Shown: positions 37,751-51,297 of the stretch, in pieces
Layout of the letters: each line of letters opens with the position of its first letter
Numbering within the stretch: position 1 is the first letter of the stretch
Assembly: GCA_946699065.1 (NCBI GenBank)
Contig: CAMPDV010000065.1
Span: forward strand, 620,001 to 684,000
Reading direction: 5' to 3'
Source: Loxodes magnus
Taxonomy: Eukaryota; Ciliophora; Karyorelictea; Loxodida; Loxodidae
Length of the DNA: 64,000 nucleotides
Translations under genes and position numbers: made by a program
The notes under the pieces: model-generated
What the model was told of the DNA's origin: nothing
Database searches by the model: none
The model's input: the letters and a program-made list of their open reading frames with translations, nothing else

Positions 37751-40670
37751 TAAGTAAATTAAAATCAATTTGACTGAAATAGAATTTTAAGTAAATTAAA
37801 ATAAGTTTTATAAAAATAGAATTTTAAGTAAATTAAAATCAGTATGACTGAAATAGAATTTTAAGTAAATTAAAATAAGTTTGATAAAAATAGAATTTTA
37901 AGTAAATTAAAATCAGTGTGATGAAATACAATTTTAAGTAAATTAAAATTAGTTTGACTGAAATTGAATTTTAAGCAAATTAAAATCAATTTGACTGAAA
38001 TAGAATTTTAAGTAAATTAAAATAAGTTTGACTGAAAAAGTATTTTAAGTAATCTAAATAAGTTTGACTGAAATAGAATTTTAAGTAAATAAAAATGTTT
38101 GACTGAAATAGAATTTTTAGTAAATTAATATAATTTTGACTGAAATAGAATTTTAAGTAAATTAAAATAAGTTTTATAAAAATAGAATTTTAAGTAAATT
38201 AAAATCAGTATGACTGAAATAGAATTTTAAATAAATTGAAATAAGTGTGACTGAAATAGAATTTTAAGTAAATTAAAAATGTTTGACTGAAATAGAATTT
38301 TAAGTAAATTAAAATCAGTTTGACTGAAATAGAATTTTAAGTAAATTAAAATAAGTTTGACTGAAAAAGTATTTTAAGTAATCTAAATAAGTTTGACTGA
38401 AATAGAATTTTAAGTAAATAAAAATGTTTGACTGAAATAGAATTTTTAGTAAATTAAAATAAGTGTGACTGAAAAAGTATTTTAAGTAAATTAAAATCAG
38501 TTTGACTGAAATAGAATTTTAAGTAAATTAAAAATGTTTGACTGAAATAGAATTTTAAGTAAATTAAAATCAGTTTGACTGAAAAAGTATTTTAAGTAAA
38601 TTAAAATAAGTGTGACTGAAAAAGTATTTTAAGTAAATTAAAATAAGTGTGACTGAAAAAGTATTTTAAGTAAATTAAAATAAGTGTGACTGAAATAGAA
38701 TTTTAAGTAAATTAAAATCAGTTTGACTGAAATAGATTTTTAAATAAATTAAAATCAGTTTGACTGAAATAGAATTTTAAGTAAATTAAAATAAGTTTGA
38801 CTGAAAAAGTATTTTAAGTAAATTAAAATAAGTGTGACTGAAAAAGTATTTTAAGTAAATTAAAATCAGTTTGACTGAAAAAGTATTTTAAGTAAATTAA
38901 AATAAGTGTGACTGAAAAAGTATTTTAAGTAAATTAAAATAAGTGTGACTGAAATAGAATTTTAAGTAAATTAAAATCAGTTTGACTGAAATAGAATTTT
39001 AAGTAAATTAAAATCAGTGTGACTGAAATAGATTTTTAAGTAAATTAAAATCAGTTTGACTGAAAAAGTATTTTAAGTAAATTAAAATAAGTGTGACTGA
39101 AATTGAATTTCAAGTAAATTAAAATAGTTTGACTGAAATAGAATTTTAAGTAAATTAATATAATTTTGACTGAAATAGAATTTAAAAAATTTATGAATAA
39201 GTTTGAATGAAATAGAATTTTAAGCAAATTAAAATAAGTTTGAATGAAATAGAATTTTAAGTAAATTAAAATCAGTTTGACTGAAAAAGTATTTTAAGTA
39301 AATTAAAATAGTTTGACTGAAATATAATATTAAGTAAATTAAAATAAGTTTGACTGAAATAGATTTTTAAGTAAATTAAAATCAATTTGACTGAAATAGA
39401 ATTTTAAGTAAATTAAAATAAGTTTTATAAAAATAGAATTTTAAGTAAATTAAAATAAGTGTGACTGAAATAAAATTTTAAGTAAATTAAAATAAGTTTG
39501 ATAAAAATAGAATTTTAAGTAAATTAAAATCAGTGTGATGAAATACAATTTTAAGTAAATTAAAATTAGTTTGACTGAAATTGAATTTTAAGCAAATTAA
39601 AATCAATTTGACTGAAATAGAATTTTAAGTAAATTAAAATAAGTTTGACTGAAAAAGTATTTTAAGTAATCTAAATAAGTTTGACTGAAATAGAATTTTA
39701 AGTAAATAAAAATGTTTGACTGAAATAGAATTTTTAGTAAATTAATATAATTTTGACTGAAATAGAATTTTAAGTAAATTAAAATAAGTTTTATAAAAAT
39801 AGAATTTTAAGTAAATTAAAATCAGTATGACTGAAATAGAATTTTAAATAAATTGAAATAAGTGTGACTGAAATAGAATTTTAAGTAAATTAAAAATGTT
39901 TGACTGAAATAGAATTTTAAGTAAATTAAAATCAGTTTGACTGAAATAGAATTTTAAGTAAATTAAAATAAGTGTGACTGAAATAGAATTTTAAGTAAAT
40001 TAAAATAAGTGTGACTGAAATAGATTTTCAAGTAAATTAAAATCAGTTTGACTGAAATAGAATTTTAAGTAAATTAAAATAAGTGTGACTGAAAAAGTAT
40101 TTTAAGTAAATTAAAATCAGTTTGACTGAAATAGAATTTTAAGTAAATTAAAAATGTTTGACTGAAATAGAATTTCAAGTAAATTAAAATCAGTTTGACT
40201 GAAAAAGTATTTTAAGTAAATTAAAATAAGTGTGACTGAAAAAGTATTTTAAGTAAATTAAAATAAGTGTGACTGAAAAAGTATTTTAAGTAAATTAAAA
40301 TAAGTGTGACTGAAATAGAATTTTAAGTAAATTAAAATCAGTTTGACTGAAATAGATTTTTAAGTAAATTAAAATCAGTTTGACTGAAATAGAATTTTAA
40401 GTAAATTAAAATCAGTTTGACTGAAAAAGTATTTTAAGTAAATTAAAATAAGTGTGACTGAAATTGAATTTTAAGTAAATTAAAATCAGTTTGACTGAAA
40501 AAGTATTTTAAGTAAATTAAAATAAGTGTGACTGAAATAGAATTTTAAGTAAATTAAAATAAGTTTGACTGAAATAGAATTTTAAGTAAATTAAAATCAG
40601 TTTGACTGAAAAAGTATTTTAAGTAAATTAAAATTAGTGTGACTGAAAAAGTATTTTAAGTAAATTAAAA
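37480..40670. repeat. 1,617-bp higher-order repeat, two tandem copies
   Basis: A block of 44 monomers (less 11 bp) occurs twice: about 37,480-38,352 aligns with 39,097-39,969 at offset 1,617 (ATTAAG at 37,712 and 39,329, AATCTAAATAAG at 38,051 and 39,668, TTTTATAAAAATAG at 37,806 and 39,423). About 38,461-39,050 aligns with 40,081-40,670 at offset 1,620. The short stretch between, about 38,353-38,460 in copy 1, differs in monomer order from copy 2. Substitutions are scattered, so this copy pair looks somewhat older than the 1.95-kb pair in domain 4. Confidence 0.85.
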
Positions 40671-41221
40671 TAAGTGTGACTGAAATAGAATTTTAAGTAA
40701 ATTAAAATCAGTTTGACTGAAATAGAATTTTAAGTAAATTAAAATCAGTGTGACTGAAATAGATTTTTAAGTAAATTAAAATCAGTTTGACTGAAAAAGT
40801 ATTTTAAGTAAATTAAAATAAGTGTGACTTAAAAAGTATTTTAAGTAAATTAAAATCAGTTTGACTGAAAAAGTATTTTAAGTAAATTAAAATAAGTGTG
40901 ACTGAAATAGAATTTTAAGTAAATTAAAATAGTTTGACTGAAATAGAATTTTAAGTAAATTAAAATCAGTTTGACTGAAATAGATTTTTAAGTAAATTAA
41001 AATAAGTTTGACTGAAATAGAATTTTAAGTAAATTAAAATCAGTTTGACTGAAAAAGTATTTTAAGTAAATTAAAATAAGTGTGACTGAAATAGAATTTT
41101 AAGCAAATTAAAATAGTTTGACTGAAATAGAATTTTAAGTAAATTAAAATAAGTTTGACTGAAATAGAATTTTAAGTAAATTAAAATAAGTGTGACTGAA
41201 ATAGAATTTTAAGCAAATTAA

Positions 41222-42149
41222 AATAGTTAGACTGAAATAGAATTTTAAGTAAATTAAAATCAGTGTGACTGAAATAGAATTTTAAGTAAATTAAAATAAA
41301 TATGACTGAAATAGAAATTTAAGTAAACTAAAATAAGTTTGACTGAAAAAGTATTTTAAGTAAATTAAAATAGTTTGACTGAAATATAATATTAAGTAAA
41401 TTAAAATAAGTTTGACTGAAATAGATTTTTAAGTAAATTAAAATCAGTTTGACTGAAATAGAATTTAAAAAATAAATGAATAAGTTTGACTGAAAAAGTA
41501 TTTTAAGTAAATTAAAATCAGTTTGACTGAAATAGAATTTTAAGTAAATTAAAATAGTTTGACTGAAATAGAATTTTAAGTAAATTAAAATCAGTTTGAC
41601 TGAAAAAGTATTTTAAGTAAATTAAAATAAGTGTGACTGAAAAAGTATTTTAAGTAAATTAAAATAAGTTTGAATGAAATAGAATTTTAAGTAAATTAAA
41701 ATAAGTATGAATGAAATAGAATTTTAAGTAAATTAAAATAAGTGTGACTGAAAAAGTATTTTAAGTAAATTAAAATAAGTGTGACTGAAATAGAATTTTA
41801 ATTAAATTAAAATAAATATGACTGAAATAGAAATTTAAGTAAATTAAAATAAGTGTGACTGAAATAGAATTTTAAGTAAATTAAAATCAGTTTGACTGAA
41901 ATAGAATTTTAAGTAAATTAAAATAGTTAGACTAAATAGAATTTTAAGTAAATTAAAATCAGTGTGACTGAAATAGAATTTTAAGTAAATTAAAATAAAT
42001 ATGACTGAAATAGAAATTTAAGTAAACTAAAATAAGTTTGACTGAAAAAGTATTTTAAGTAAATTAAAATAGTTTGACTGAAATATAATATTAAGTAAAT
42101 TAAAATAAGTTTGACTGAAATAGATTTTTAAGTAAATTAAAATCAGTTT
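41222..42149. repeat. 699-bp-offset duplicated segment
   Basis: About 230 bp at 41,222-41,450 recurs at 41,921-42,149. Shared order: AGTTAGACT, GTGTGACTG, AAATATGACTG with GAAATTTAAG, TAAACTAAAAT, AAAAAGTATTTT, TATAATATTAAG, GATTTTTAAG. The second copy has lost bases in its first unit (TTAGACTAAATAG for TTAGACTGAAATAG). Confidence 0.78.
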
Positions 42150-43675
42150 GACTGAAATAGAATTTTAAGTAAATTAAAATCAGTTTGACTGAAATAGAAT
42201 TTTAAGTAAATTAAAATAAGTGTGACTGAAAAAGTATTTTAAGTAAATTAAAATAGTTTGACTGAAATAGAATTTCAAGTAAATTAAAATCAGTTTGACT
42301 GAAATAGAATTTTAAGTAAATTAAAATAAGTGTGACTGAAATAGAATTTTAAGTAATTTAAAATTAGTGTGATGAAATGTAATTTTAAGTAAATTAAAAT
42401 AAGTGTGACTGAAATAGAATTTTAAGCAAATTAAAATAGTTAGACTGAAATAGAATTTTAAGTAAATTAAAATAAGTTTGACTGAAATAGAATTTTAAGT
42501 AAATTAAAATAAGTGTGACTGAAATAGAATTTTAAGCAAATTAAAATAGTTAGACTGAAATAGAATTTTAAGTAAATTAAAATCAGTGTGACTGAAATAG
42601 AATTTTAAGTAAATTAAAATAAATATGACTGAAATAGAAATTTAAGTAAATTAAAATAAGTGTGACTGAAATAGAATTTTAAGTAAATTAAAATAAGTGT
42701 GACTGAAATAGATTTTCAAGTAAATTAAAATAGTTTGACTGAAATAGAATTTTAAGTAAATTAAAATCAGTTTGACTGAAAAAGTATTTTAAGTAAATTA
42801 AAATAAGTGTGACTGAAATTGAATTTTAAGCAAATTAAAATAGTTAGACTGAAATAGAATTTTAAGTAAATTAAAATAAGTTTGACTGAAATAGCATTTT
42901 AAGTAAATTAAAATCAGCTTGACTGAAATAGAATTTTAGTATATTAAAATCAGTATGACTGAAATGGAATTTTAAGTAAATTAAAATAAGTGTGACTGAA
43001 AAGTATTTTAAGTAAATTAAAATCAGTGTGACTGAAATAGAATTTTAAGTAAATTAAAATCAGTTTGACTGAAATAGATTTTTAAGTAAATTAAAATAAG
43101 TTTGACCGAAATAGAATTTTAAGTAAATTAAAATCAGTTTGACTGAAAAAGTATTTTAAGTAAATTAAAATAAGTGTGACTGAAATAGATTTTCAAGTAA
43201 ATTAAAATAGTTTGACTGAAATAGAATTTTAATTAAATTAAAATAAGCTTGAATGAAATAGAATTTTAAGTAAATTAAAATCAATTTGACTGAAAAAGAA
43301 TTTTAAGTAAATTAAAATCAGTTTGACTGAAATAGAATTTTAAGTAAATTAAAATAAGTGTGACTGAAATAGAATTTTAAGTAAATTAAAATAAGTGTGA
43401 CTTAAAAAGTATTTTAAGTAAATTAAAATCAGTGTGACTGAAATAGAATTTTAAGTAAATTAAAATAAGTTTGAATGAAATAGAATTTTAAATAAATTAA
43501 AATAAGTGTGACTGAAATAGAATTTTAAGTAAATTAAAATAAGTTTGACTGAAATAGAATTTTAAATAAATTAAAATAAGTGTGACTGAAATAGAATTTT
43601 AAGTAAATTAAAATCAGTTTGACTGAAAAAGTATTTTAAGTAAATTAAAATAAGTGTGACTGAAAAAGAATTTCA

Positions 43676-43915
43676 AGTAAATAAAATAAGTATGATAGAA
43701 ATAGAATTTTAAGTAAATTAAAATAAGTGTGACTGAAATAGAATTTTAAGTAAATTTAAATAAGTTTGAATGAAATAGAATTTTAAGTAAATTAAAATAA
43801 GTTTGACTGAAATAGAATTTTAAGTAAATTAAAATAAATGTGACTGAAATAGAATTTTAAGCAAATTAAAATAGTTTGACTGAAAAAGAATTTTAAGTAA
43901 ATTAAAATCAGTTCG
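43676..43915. repeat. Block repeated at 45,994-46,233 (offset 2,318)
   Basis: About 240 bp is shared: TTTCAAGTAAATAAAATAAG, GTATGATAGAAATAG, AAATTTAAATAAG, GTTTGAATG, AAATGTGACTG, AAGCAAATT and a 36-bp AAAATAGTTTG unit with GAAAAAGAATTTT. This copy ends in a private TTCGACTG variant near 43,912, where the other has TTTGACTG. Confidence 0.8.
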
Positions 43916-46288
43916 ACTGAAAAAGTATTTTAAGTAAATTAAAATAAGTGTGACTGAAATAGAATTTTAAGTAAATTAAAATAGTTAGACTGAAATAGAA
44001 TTTTAAGTAAATTAAAATAAGTTTGACTGAAATAGAATTTTAAGTAAATTAAAATCAGTTTGACTGAAATAGAATTTTAAGTAAATTAAAATAAGCGTGA
44101 CTAAAATAGATTTTTAAGTAAATTAAAATAGTTTGACTGAAATAGCATTTTAAGTAAATTAAAATCAGCTTGACTGAAATAGAATTTTAGTATATTAAAA
44201 TAAGTATGACTGAAATAGAATTTTAAGTAAATTAAAATCAGTTTGACTGAAAAAGTATTTTAAGTAAATTAAAATTAGTGTGACTGAAAAAGAATTTTAA
44301 ATAAATTGAAATAAGTGTGACTGAAATAGAATTTTAAGTAAATTAAAATAAGTATGACTGAAATAGAATTTTAATTAAATTAAAATAAGCTTGAATGAAA
44401 TAGAATTTTAAGTAAATTAAAATCAATTTGACTGAAATAGAATTTTAAGTAAATTTAAATCAGTTTGAATGAAATAGAATTTTAAGTAAATTAAAATAGT
44501 TTGACTGAAAAATGAATTTTAAGTAAATTAAAATCAGTTTGACTGAAATAGAATTTTAAGTAAATTAAAATCAGTGTGACTGAAATAGAATTTTAAGTAA
44601 ATTAAAATAAGTTTGAATGAAATAGAATTTTAAATAAATTAAAATAAGTGTGACTGAAATAGAATTTTAAGTAAATTAAAATCAGTTTGACTGAAATAGA
44701 ATTTTAAATAAATTAAAATAAGTGTGACTGAAATAGAATTTTAAGTAAATTAAAATAAGTGTGACTGAAAAAGTATTTTAATTAAATTAAAATAAATATG
44801 ACTGAAATAGAAATTTAAGTAAATTAAAATAGTTTGACTGAAATAGAATTTTAAGTAAATTAAAATAAGTATGATAGAAATAGAATTTTAAGTAAATTAA
44901 AATCAGTTTGACTGAAATAGAATTTTAAGTAATCTAAATAAGTTTGACTGAAATAGAATTTTAAGTAAATTAAAATCAGTATGACTGAAATAGAATTTTA
45001 AGTAAATTAAAAAAGTATGAATGAAACAGAAATTTAAGTAAATTAAAATAACTTTGACAGAAATAGAATTTTAAGTAAATTAAAATAAGTTTGACTGAAC
45101 CAGAATTTCAAGTAAATTAAAATAAGTTTGACTGAAATAGAATTTTAAGTAAATTAAAATAAGTGTGACTGAAAAAGTATTTTAAGTAAATTAAAATCAG
45201 TATGACTGAAATGGAATTTTAAGTAAATTAAAATAAGTGTGACTGAAAAAGTATTTTAAGTAAATTAAAATCAGTGTGACTGAAATAGAATTTTAAGTAA
45301 ATTAAAATCAGTTTGACTGAAATAGATTTTTAAGTAAATTAAAATAGTTTGACTGAAATAGAATTTTAAGTAAATTAAAATCAGTTTGACTGAAATAGAA
45401 TTTTAAGTAAATTAAAATAAGTTTGACTGAAAAAGTATTTAAAGTAATCTAAATAAGTTTGACTGAAATAGAATTTTAAGTAAATTAAAATAAATATGAC
45501 TGAAATAGAAATTTAAGTAAATTAAAATAGTTTGACTGAAATAGAATTTTAAGTAAATTAAAATAAGTATGATAGAAATAGAATTTTAAGTAAATTAAAA
45601 TAGTATGACTGAAATAGAATTTTAAGTAAATTAAAATAAGTATGACTGAAATAGAAATTTAAGTAAATTAAAATAAGTGTGACTGAAATAGAATTTTAAG
45701 TAAATTAAAATAAGTGTGACTGAAATAGATTTTCAAGTAAATTTAAAAAAGTATGACTGAAATAGAATTTTAAGTAAATTAAAATCAGTATGACTGAAAT
45801 AGAATTTTAAGTAAATTAAAATAAGTATGACTGAAATAGAATTTTAAGTAAATTAAAATAAGTGTGACTGAAATAGAATTTTAAGTAAATTAAAATCAGT
45901 TTGACTGAAATAGAATTTTAAGTAATTTAAAATAGTTTGACTGAAATAGAATTTTAAGTAAATTAAAATCAGTTTGACTGAAATAGAATTTCAAGTAAAT
46001 AAAATAAGTATGATAGAAATAGAATTTTAAGTAAATTAAAATAAGTGTGACTGAAATAGAATTTTAAGTAAATTTAAATAAGTTTGAATGAAATAGAATT
46101 TTAAGTAAATTAAAATAAGTTTGACTGAAATAGAATTTTAAGTAAATTAAAATAAATGTGACTGAAATAGAATTTTAAGCAAATTAAAATAGTTTGACTG
46201 AAAAAGAATTTTAAGTAAATTAAAATCAGTTTGACTGAAATGGAATTTTAAGTAAATTAAAATAAGTGTGACTGAAATAGAATTTTAA

Positions 46289-46779
46289 TTAAATTAAAAT
46301 AAGTGTGACTGAAATAGAATTTTAAGTAAATTAAAATAAGTGTGACTGAAATAGAATTTTAAGTAAATTAAAATAAGTTTGACTGAAATAGAATTTTAAG
46401 TAAATTAAAATCAGTTTGACTGAAATAGAATTTTAAGTAAATCAAAATAGTTTGACTGAAATAGAAATTTAAGTAAATTAAAATAAGTTTGACTGAAATA
46501 GAATTTTAAGTAAATTAAAATCAGTTTGACTGAAATAGATTTTTAAGTAAATTAAAATAAGTATGACTGAAATAGAATTTTAAGTAAATTAAAATAAGTG
46601 TGACTGAAATAGAATTTTAAGTAAATTAAAATCAGTTTGACTGAAATAGATTTTTAAGCAAATTAAAATCAGTGTGACTGAAATAGAATTTTAAGTAAAT
46701 TAAAATAAGTATGACTGAAATAGAAATTTAAGTAAATTAAAATAAGTTTGACTGAAATAGAATTTTAAGTAAATTAAAA
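46289..46779. repeat. 490-bp segment shared with 12,245-12,735
   Basis: This segment matches domain 1 at offset 34,044 with no difference that I saw, including AAATCAAAATAG (at 12,395 and 46,439), the order of GAAATTTAAG and GATTTTTAAG units, and a rare AAGCAAATTAAAATCAGTG unit. It ends where this copy reads AAAATCAGTTTG and the other AAAATAAGTGTG. Its immediate neighbours (TTTTAATTAAATT on the left) belong to a different local context, so it looks like a transplanted segment. Confidence 0.85.
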
Positions 46780-48671
46780 TCAGTTTGACTGAAATAGATT
46801 TTTAAGTAAATTAAAATAAGTATGACTGAAATAGAATTTTAAGTAAATTAAAATAACTTTGACTGAAATAGAATTTTAAGTAAATTAAAATAAGTTTGAA
46901 TGAAATAGAATTTTAAGTAAATTAAAATCAGTTTGACTGAAATAGAATTTTAAGTAATCTAAATAAGTTTGACTGAAATAGAATTTTAAGTAAATTAAAA
47001 TCAGTTTGACTGAAATAGAATTTTAAGTAAATTAAAATAAATATGACTGAAAAAGTATTTTAAGTAAATTAAAATAAGTATGACTGAAATAGAATTTTAA
47101 GTAAATTAAAATAAGATTGACTGAAATAGAATTTCAAGTAAATTAAAATAAGTGTGACTGAAATAGAATTTTAAGTAAATAATATAAGTATGATAGAAAT
47201 AGAATTTTAAGTAAATTAAAATCAGTATGACTGAAATAGAATTTTAAGTAAATTAAAATAGTTTGATTGAAATAGAAATTTAAGTAAATAAAATCAGTTT
47301 GACTGAAATAGAATTTTAAGTAAATTAAAATAAGTGTGATTGAAATAGAATTTTAAGCAAATTAAATAAGTTTGACTGAAATAGAATTTTAAGTAAATTA
47401 AAATAAGTTTGACTGAAATAGAATTTTAAGTAAATTAAAATAAGTGTGACTGAAATAGAATTTCAAGTAAATTAAAATCAGTTTGACTGAAAAAGTATTT
47501 TAAGTAAATTAAAATAAGTGTGACTGAAATAGAATTTTAAGTAAATTTAAATCAGTTTGACTGAAATAGAATTTTAAGTAAATTAAAATAGTTTGACTGA
47601 AATAGAATTTCAAGTAAATTAAAATCAGTTTGACTGAAAAAGTATTTTAAGTAAATTAAAATAAGTGTGACTGAAATAGAATTTTAAGTAAATTTAAATC
47701 AGTATGACTGAAATGGAATTTTAAGTAAATTAAAATAAGTGTGACTGAAAAAGTATTTTAAGTAAATTAAAATAAGTGTGACTGAAATAGAATTTTAAGT
47801 AAATTTAAATCAGTTTGACTGAAAAATGAATTTTAAGTAAATTAAAATCAGTTTGACTGAAATATAATTTTAAGTAAATTAAAATAAGTGTGACTGAAAA
47901 AGTATTTTAAGTAAATTAAAATCAGTGTGACTGAAATAGATTTTTAAATAAATTAAAATCAGTTTGACTGAAATAGAATTTTAAGTAAATTAAAATAAGT
48001 GTGACTGAAATAGAATTTTAAGTAAATTAAAATAAGTGTGACTGAAATAGAATTTTAAGTAAATTAAAATCAGTTTGACTGAAATAGAATTTTAAGTAAA
48101 TTAAAATAAGTTTGACTGAAAAAGTATTTAAAGTAATCTAAATAAGTTTGACTGAAATAGAATTTTAAGTAAATTAAAATAAGTATGACTGAAATAGAAT
48201 TTTAAGTAAATTAAAATAAGTGTGACTGAAAAAGTATTTTAAGTAAATTAAAATCAGTGTGACTGAAATAGATTTTTAAATAAATTAAAATCAGTTTGAC
48301 TGAAATAGAATTTTAAGTAAATTAAAATAAGTGTGACTGAAATAGAATTTTAAGTAAATTAAAATAAGTGTGACTGAAATAGAATTTTAAGTAAATTTAT
48401 GAATAAGTTTGACTGAAATAGAATTTTAAGTAAATTAAAATCAGTTTGACTGAAATAGATTTTTAAATAAATTAAAATCAGTTTGACTGAAATAGAATTT
48501 TAAGTAAATTAAAATAAGTGTGACTGAAATAGAATTTAAAAAATAAATGAATAAGTTTGAATGAAATAGAATTTTAAGTAAATTAAAATCAGTTTGACTG
48601 AAATAGAATTTTAAGTAAATTAAAATCAGTTTGACTGAAAAAGTATTTTAAGTAAATTAAAATAGTTTGAC

Positions 48672-51040
48672 TGAAATAGAATTTTAAGTAAATTAAAATA
48701 AGTTTGACTGAAAAAGTATTTAAAGTAATCTAAATAAGTTTGACTGAAATAGAATTTTAAGTAAATTAAAATAAGTATGACTGAAATAGAATTTTAGTAT
48801 ATTAAAATAAGTATGACAGAAATAGAATTTTAAGTAAATTAAAATCAGTTTGACTGAAATAGAATTTTAAGTAAATTAAAATAAGTATGACTGAAATAGA
48901 ATTTTAATTAAATTAAAATAAGTTTGAATGAAATAGAATTTTAAGTAAATTAAAATCAGTTTGACTGAAATAGAATTTTAAGTAAATTAAAATAAGTGTG
49001 ACTGAAATAGAATTTTAAGTAAATTAAAATCAGTTTGACTGAAATAGAATTTTAAGTAAATTAAAATAGTTTGACTGAAATAGAATTTTAAGTAAATTAA
49101 AATCAGTTTGACTGAAATAGAATTTTAAGTAAATTAAAATAGTTTGACTGAAATAGAATTTCAAGTAAATTAAAATCAGTTTGACTGAAAAAGTATTTTA
49201 AGTAAATTAAAATAAGTGTGACTGAAATAGAATTTTAAGTAAATTTAAATCAGTTTGACTGAAATAGAATTTCAAGTAAATTAAAATCAGTTTGACTGAA
49301 AAAGTATTTTAAGTAAATTAAAATAAGTGTGACTGAAATAGAATTTTAAGTAAATTAAAATCAGTTTGACTGAAATAGAATTTTAAGTAAATTAAAATAG
49401 TTTGACTGAAAAATGAATTTTAAGTAAATTAAAAATGTTTGACTGAAATAGAATTTTAAGTAAATTAAAATAAGTTTGAATGAAATAGAATTTTAAGTAA
49501 ATTAAAATCAGTTTGACTGAAATAGAATTTTAAGTAAATTAAAATCAGCACGACTGAAATAGAATTTTAATTAAATTAAAATCAGTTTGACTGAAATAGA
49601 ATTTTAAGTAAATTAAAATAAGTGTGACTGAAATAGAATTTTAAGTAAATTAAAATAAGTTAGACTGAAATAGAATTTTAATTAAATTAAAATAGTTTGA
49701 CTGAAATAGAATTTTAAGTAAATTAAAATCAGTTTGACTGAAATAGAATTTTAAGTAAATTAAAATAGTTTGACTGAAATAGAATTTCAAGTAAATTAAA
49801 ATCAGTTTGACTGAAAAAGTATTTTAAGTAAATTAAAATAAGTGTGACTGAAATAGAATTTTAAGTAAATTTAAATCAGTTTGACTGAAATAGAATTTTA
49901 AGTAAATTAAAATAGTTTGACTGAAAAATGAATTTTAAGTAAATTAAAATAAGTTTGACTGAAATAGAATTTTAAGTAAATTAAAATAAGTGTGACTGAA
50001 AAAGTATTTTAAGTAAATTAAAATCAGTGTGACTGAAATAGAATTTCAAGTAAATTAAAATCAGTTTGACTGAAAAAGTATTTTAAGTAAATTAAAATAA
50101 GTGTGACTGAAATAGAATTTTAAGTAAATTTAAATCAGTTTGACTGAAATAGAATTTTAAGTAAATTAAAATAGTTTGACTGAAAAATGAATTTTAAGTA
50201 AATTAAAATCAGTTTGACTGAAATAGAATTTTAAGTAAATTAAAATAAGTGTGACTGAAAAAGTATTTTAAGTAAATTAAAATCAGTGTGACTGAAATAG
50301 AATTTCAAGTAAATTAAAATCAGTTTGACTGAAAAAGTATTTTAAGTAAATTAAAATAAGTTTGACTGAAATAGAATTTTAAGTAAATTAAAATAAGTAT
50401 GACTGAAATAGAATTTTAAGTAAATTAAAATCAGTATGACTGAAATGGAATTTTAAGTAAATTAAAATAAGTGTGACTGAAATAGAATTTTAATTAAATT
50501 AAAATAAGTGTGACTGAAATAGAATTTTAAGTAAATTAAAATCAGTTTGACTGAAATAGAATTTTAAGTAAATTAAAATCAGTTTGACTGAAATAGAATT
50601 TTAAGTAAATTAAAATCAGTTTGACTGAAATAGAATTTTAAGTAAATTAAAATAAGTTTGACTGAAAAAGTATTTAAAGTAATCTAAATAAGTTTGACTG
50701 AAATAGAATTTTAAGTAAATTAAAATAAGTATGACTGAAATAGAATTTTAGTATATTAAAATAAGTATGACAGAAATAGAATTTTAAGTAAATTAAAATC
50801 AGTTTGACTGAAATAGAATTTTAAGTAAATTAAAATAAGTATGACTGAAATAGAATTTTAATTAAATTAAAATAAGTTTGAATGAAATAGAATTTTAAGT
50901 AAATTAAAATCAGTTTGACTGAAATAGAATTTTAAGTAAATTAAAATAAGTGTGACTGAAATAGAATTTTAAGTAAATTAAAATCAGTTTGACTGAAATA
51001 GAATTTTAAGTAAATTAAAATAGTTTGACTGAAATAGAAT
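48672..51040. repeat. 1,954-bp-offset block pair
   Basis: About 48,672-49,086 aligns with 50,626-51,040 at offset 1,954. Markers are TATTTAAAGTAATCTAAATAAG, the TTTTAGTATATTAAAATAAG unit (GTATATT at 48,797 and 50,751) followed by GACAGAAATAG, and TTTTAATTAAATT followed by GTTTGAATG. The match ends where one copy has TTTTAAG and the other TTTCAAG. A shortened third version starts near 51,330. Confidence 0.85.
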
Positions 51041-51297
51041 TTCAAGTAAATTAAAATCAGTTTGACTGAAATAGAATTTTAAGTAAATTAAAAATGTTTG
51101 ACTGAAATAGAATTTTAAGTAAATTAAAATAAGTGTGACTGAAATAGAATTTTAAGTAATCTAAATAAGTTTGACTGAAATAGAATTTTAAGTAAATTAA
51201 AATCAGCACGACTGAAATAGAATTTTAATTAAATTAAAATCAGTTTGACTGAAATAGAATTTTAAGTAAATTAAAATAAGTGTGACTGAAATAGAAT
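50640..51297. repeat. 650-bp block repeated at 53,733-54,390
   Basis: The block matches at offset 3,093. It runs from the TATTTAAAGTAATCT unit through GTATATT (50,751 and 53,844), TTTCAAG (51,041 and 54,134), AAAAATGTTTG and the CAGCACG unit (51,204 and 54,297). It ends near 51,297, where one copy has AAGTAAATT and the other AATTAAATT. Confidence 0.86.

Larger units (their letters stand above)
34700..48100. repeat. Array domain 3: mixed monomers, 0.4-1.6 kb blocks
   Basis: No gene is present. Monomer variety rises again: AAAAAGTATTTT units, GTGACTTAAATAG units, AATTAATATAATTTTG units, GTTTTATAAAAATAG units and TAATCTAAATAAG units. Private variants include AGCTTGACTG (42.9 and 44.2 kb), AAGCTTGAATG (43.2 and 44.4 kb), GACCG (43.1 kb), TTCGACTG (43.9 kb) and GCGTG (44.1 kb). 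Several of these introduce rare CG or AGCT steps. Repeated blocks with 442, 588, 699 and 1,617 bp periods lie here. Edges are approximate. Confidence 0.7.
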
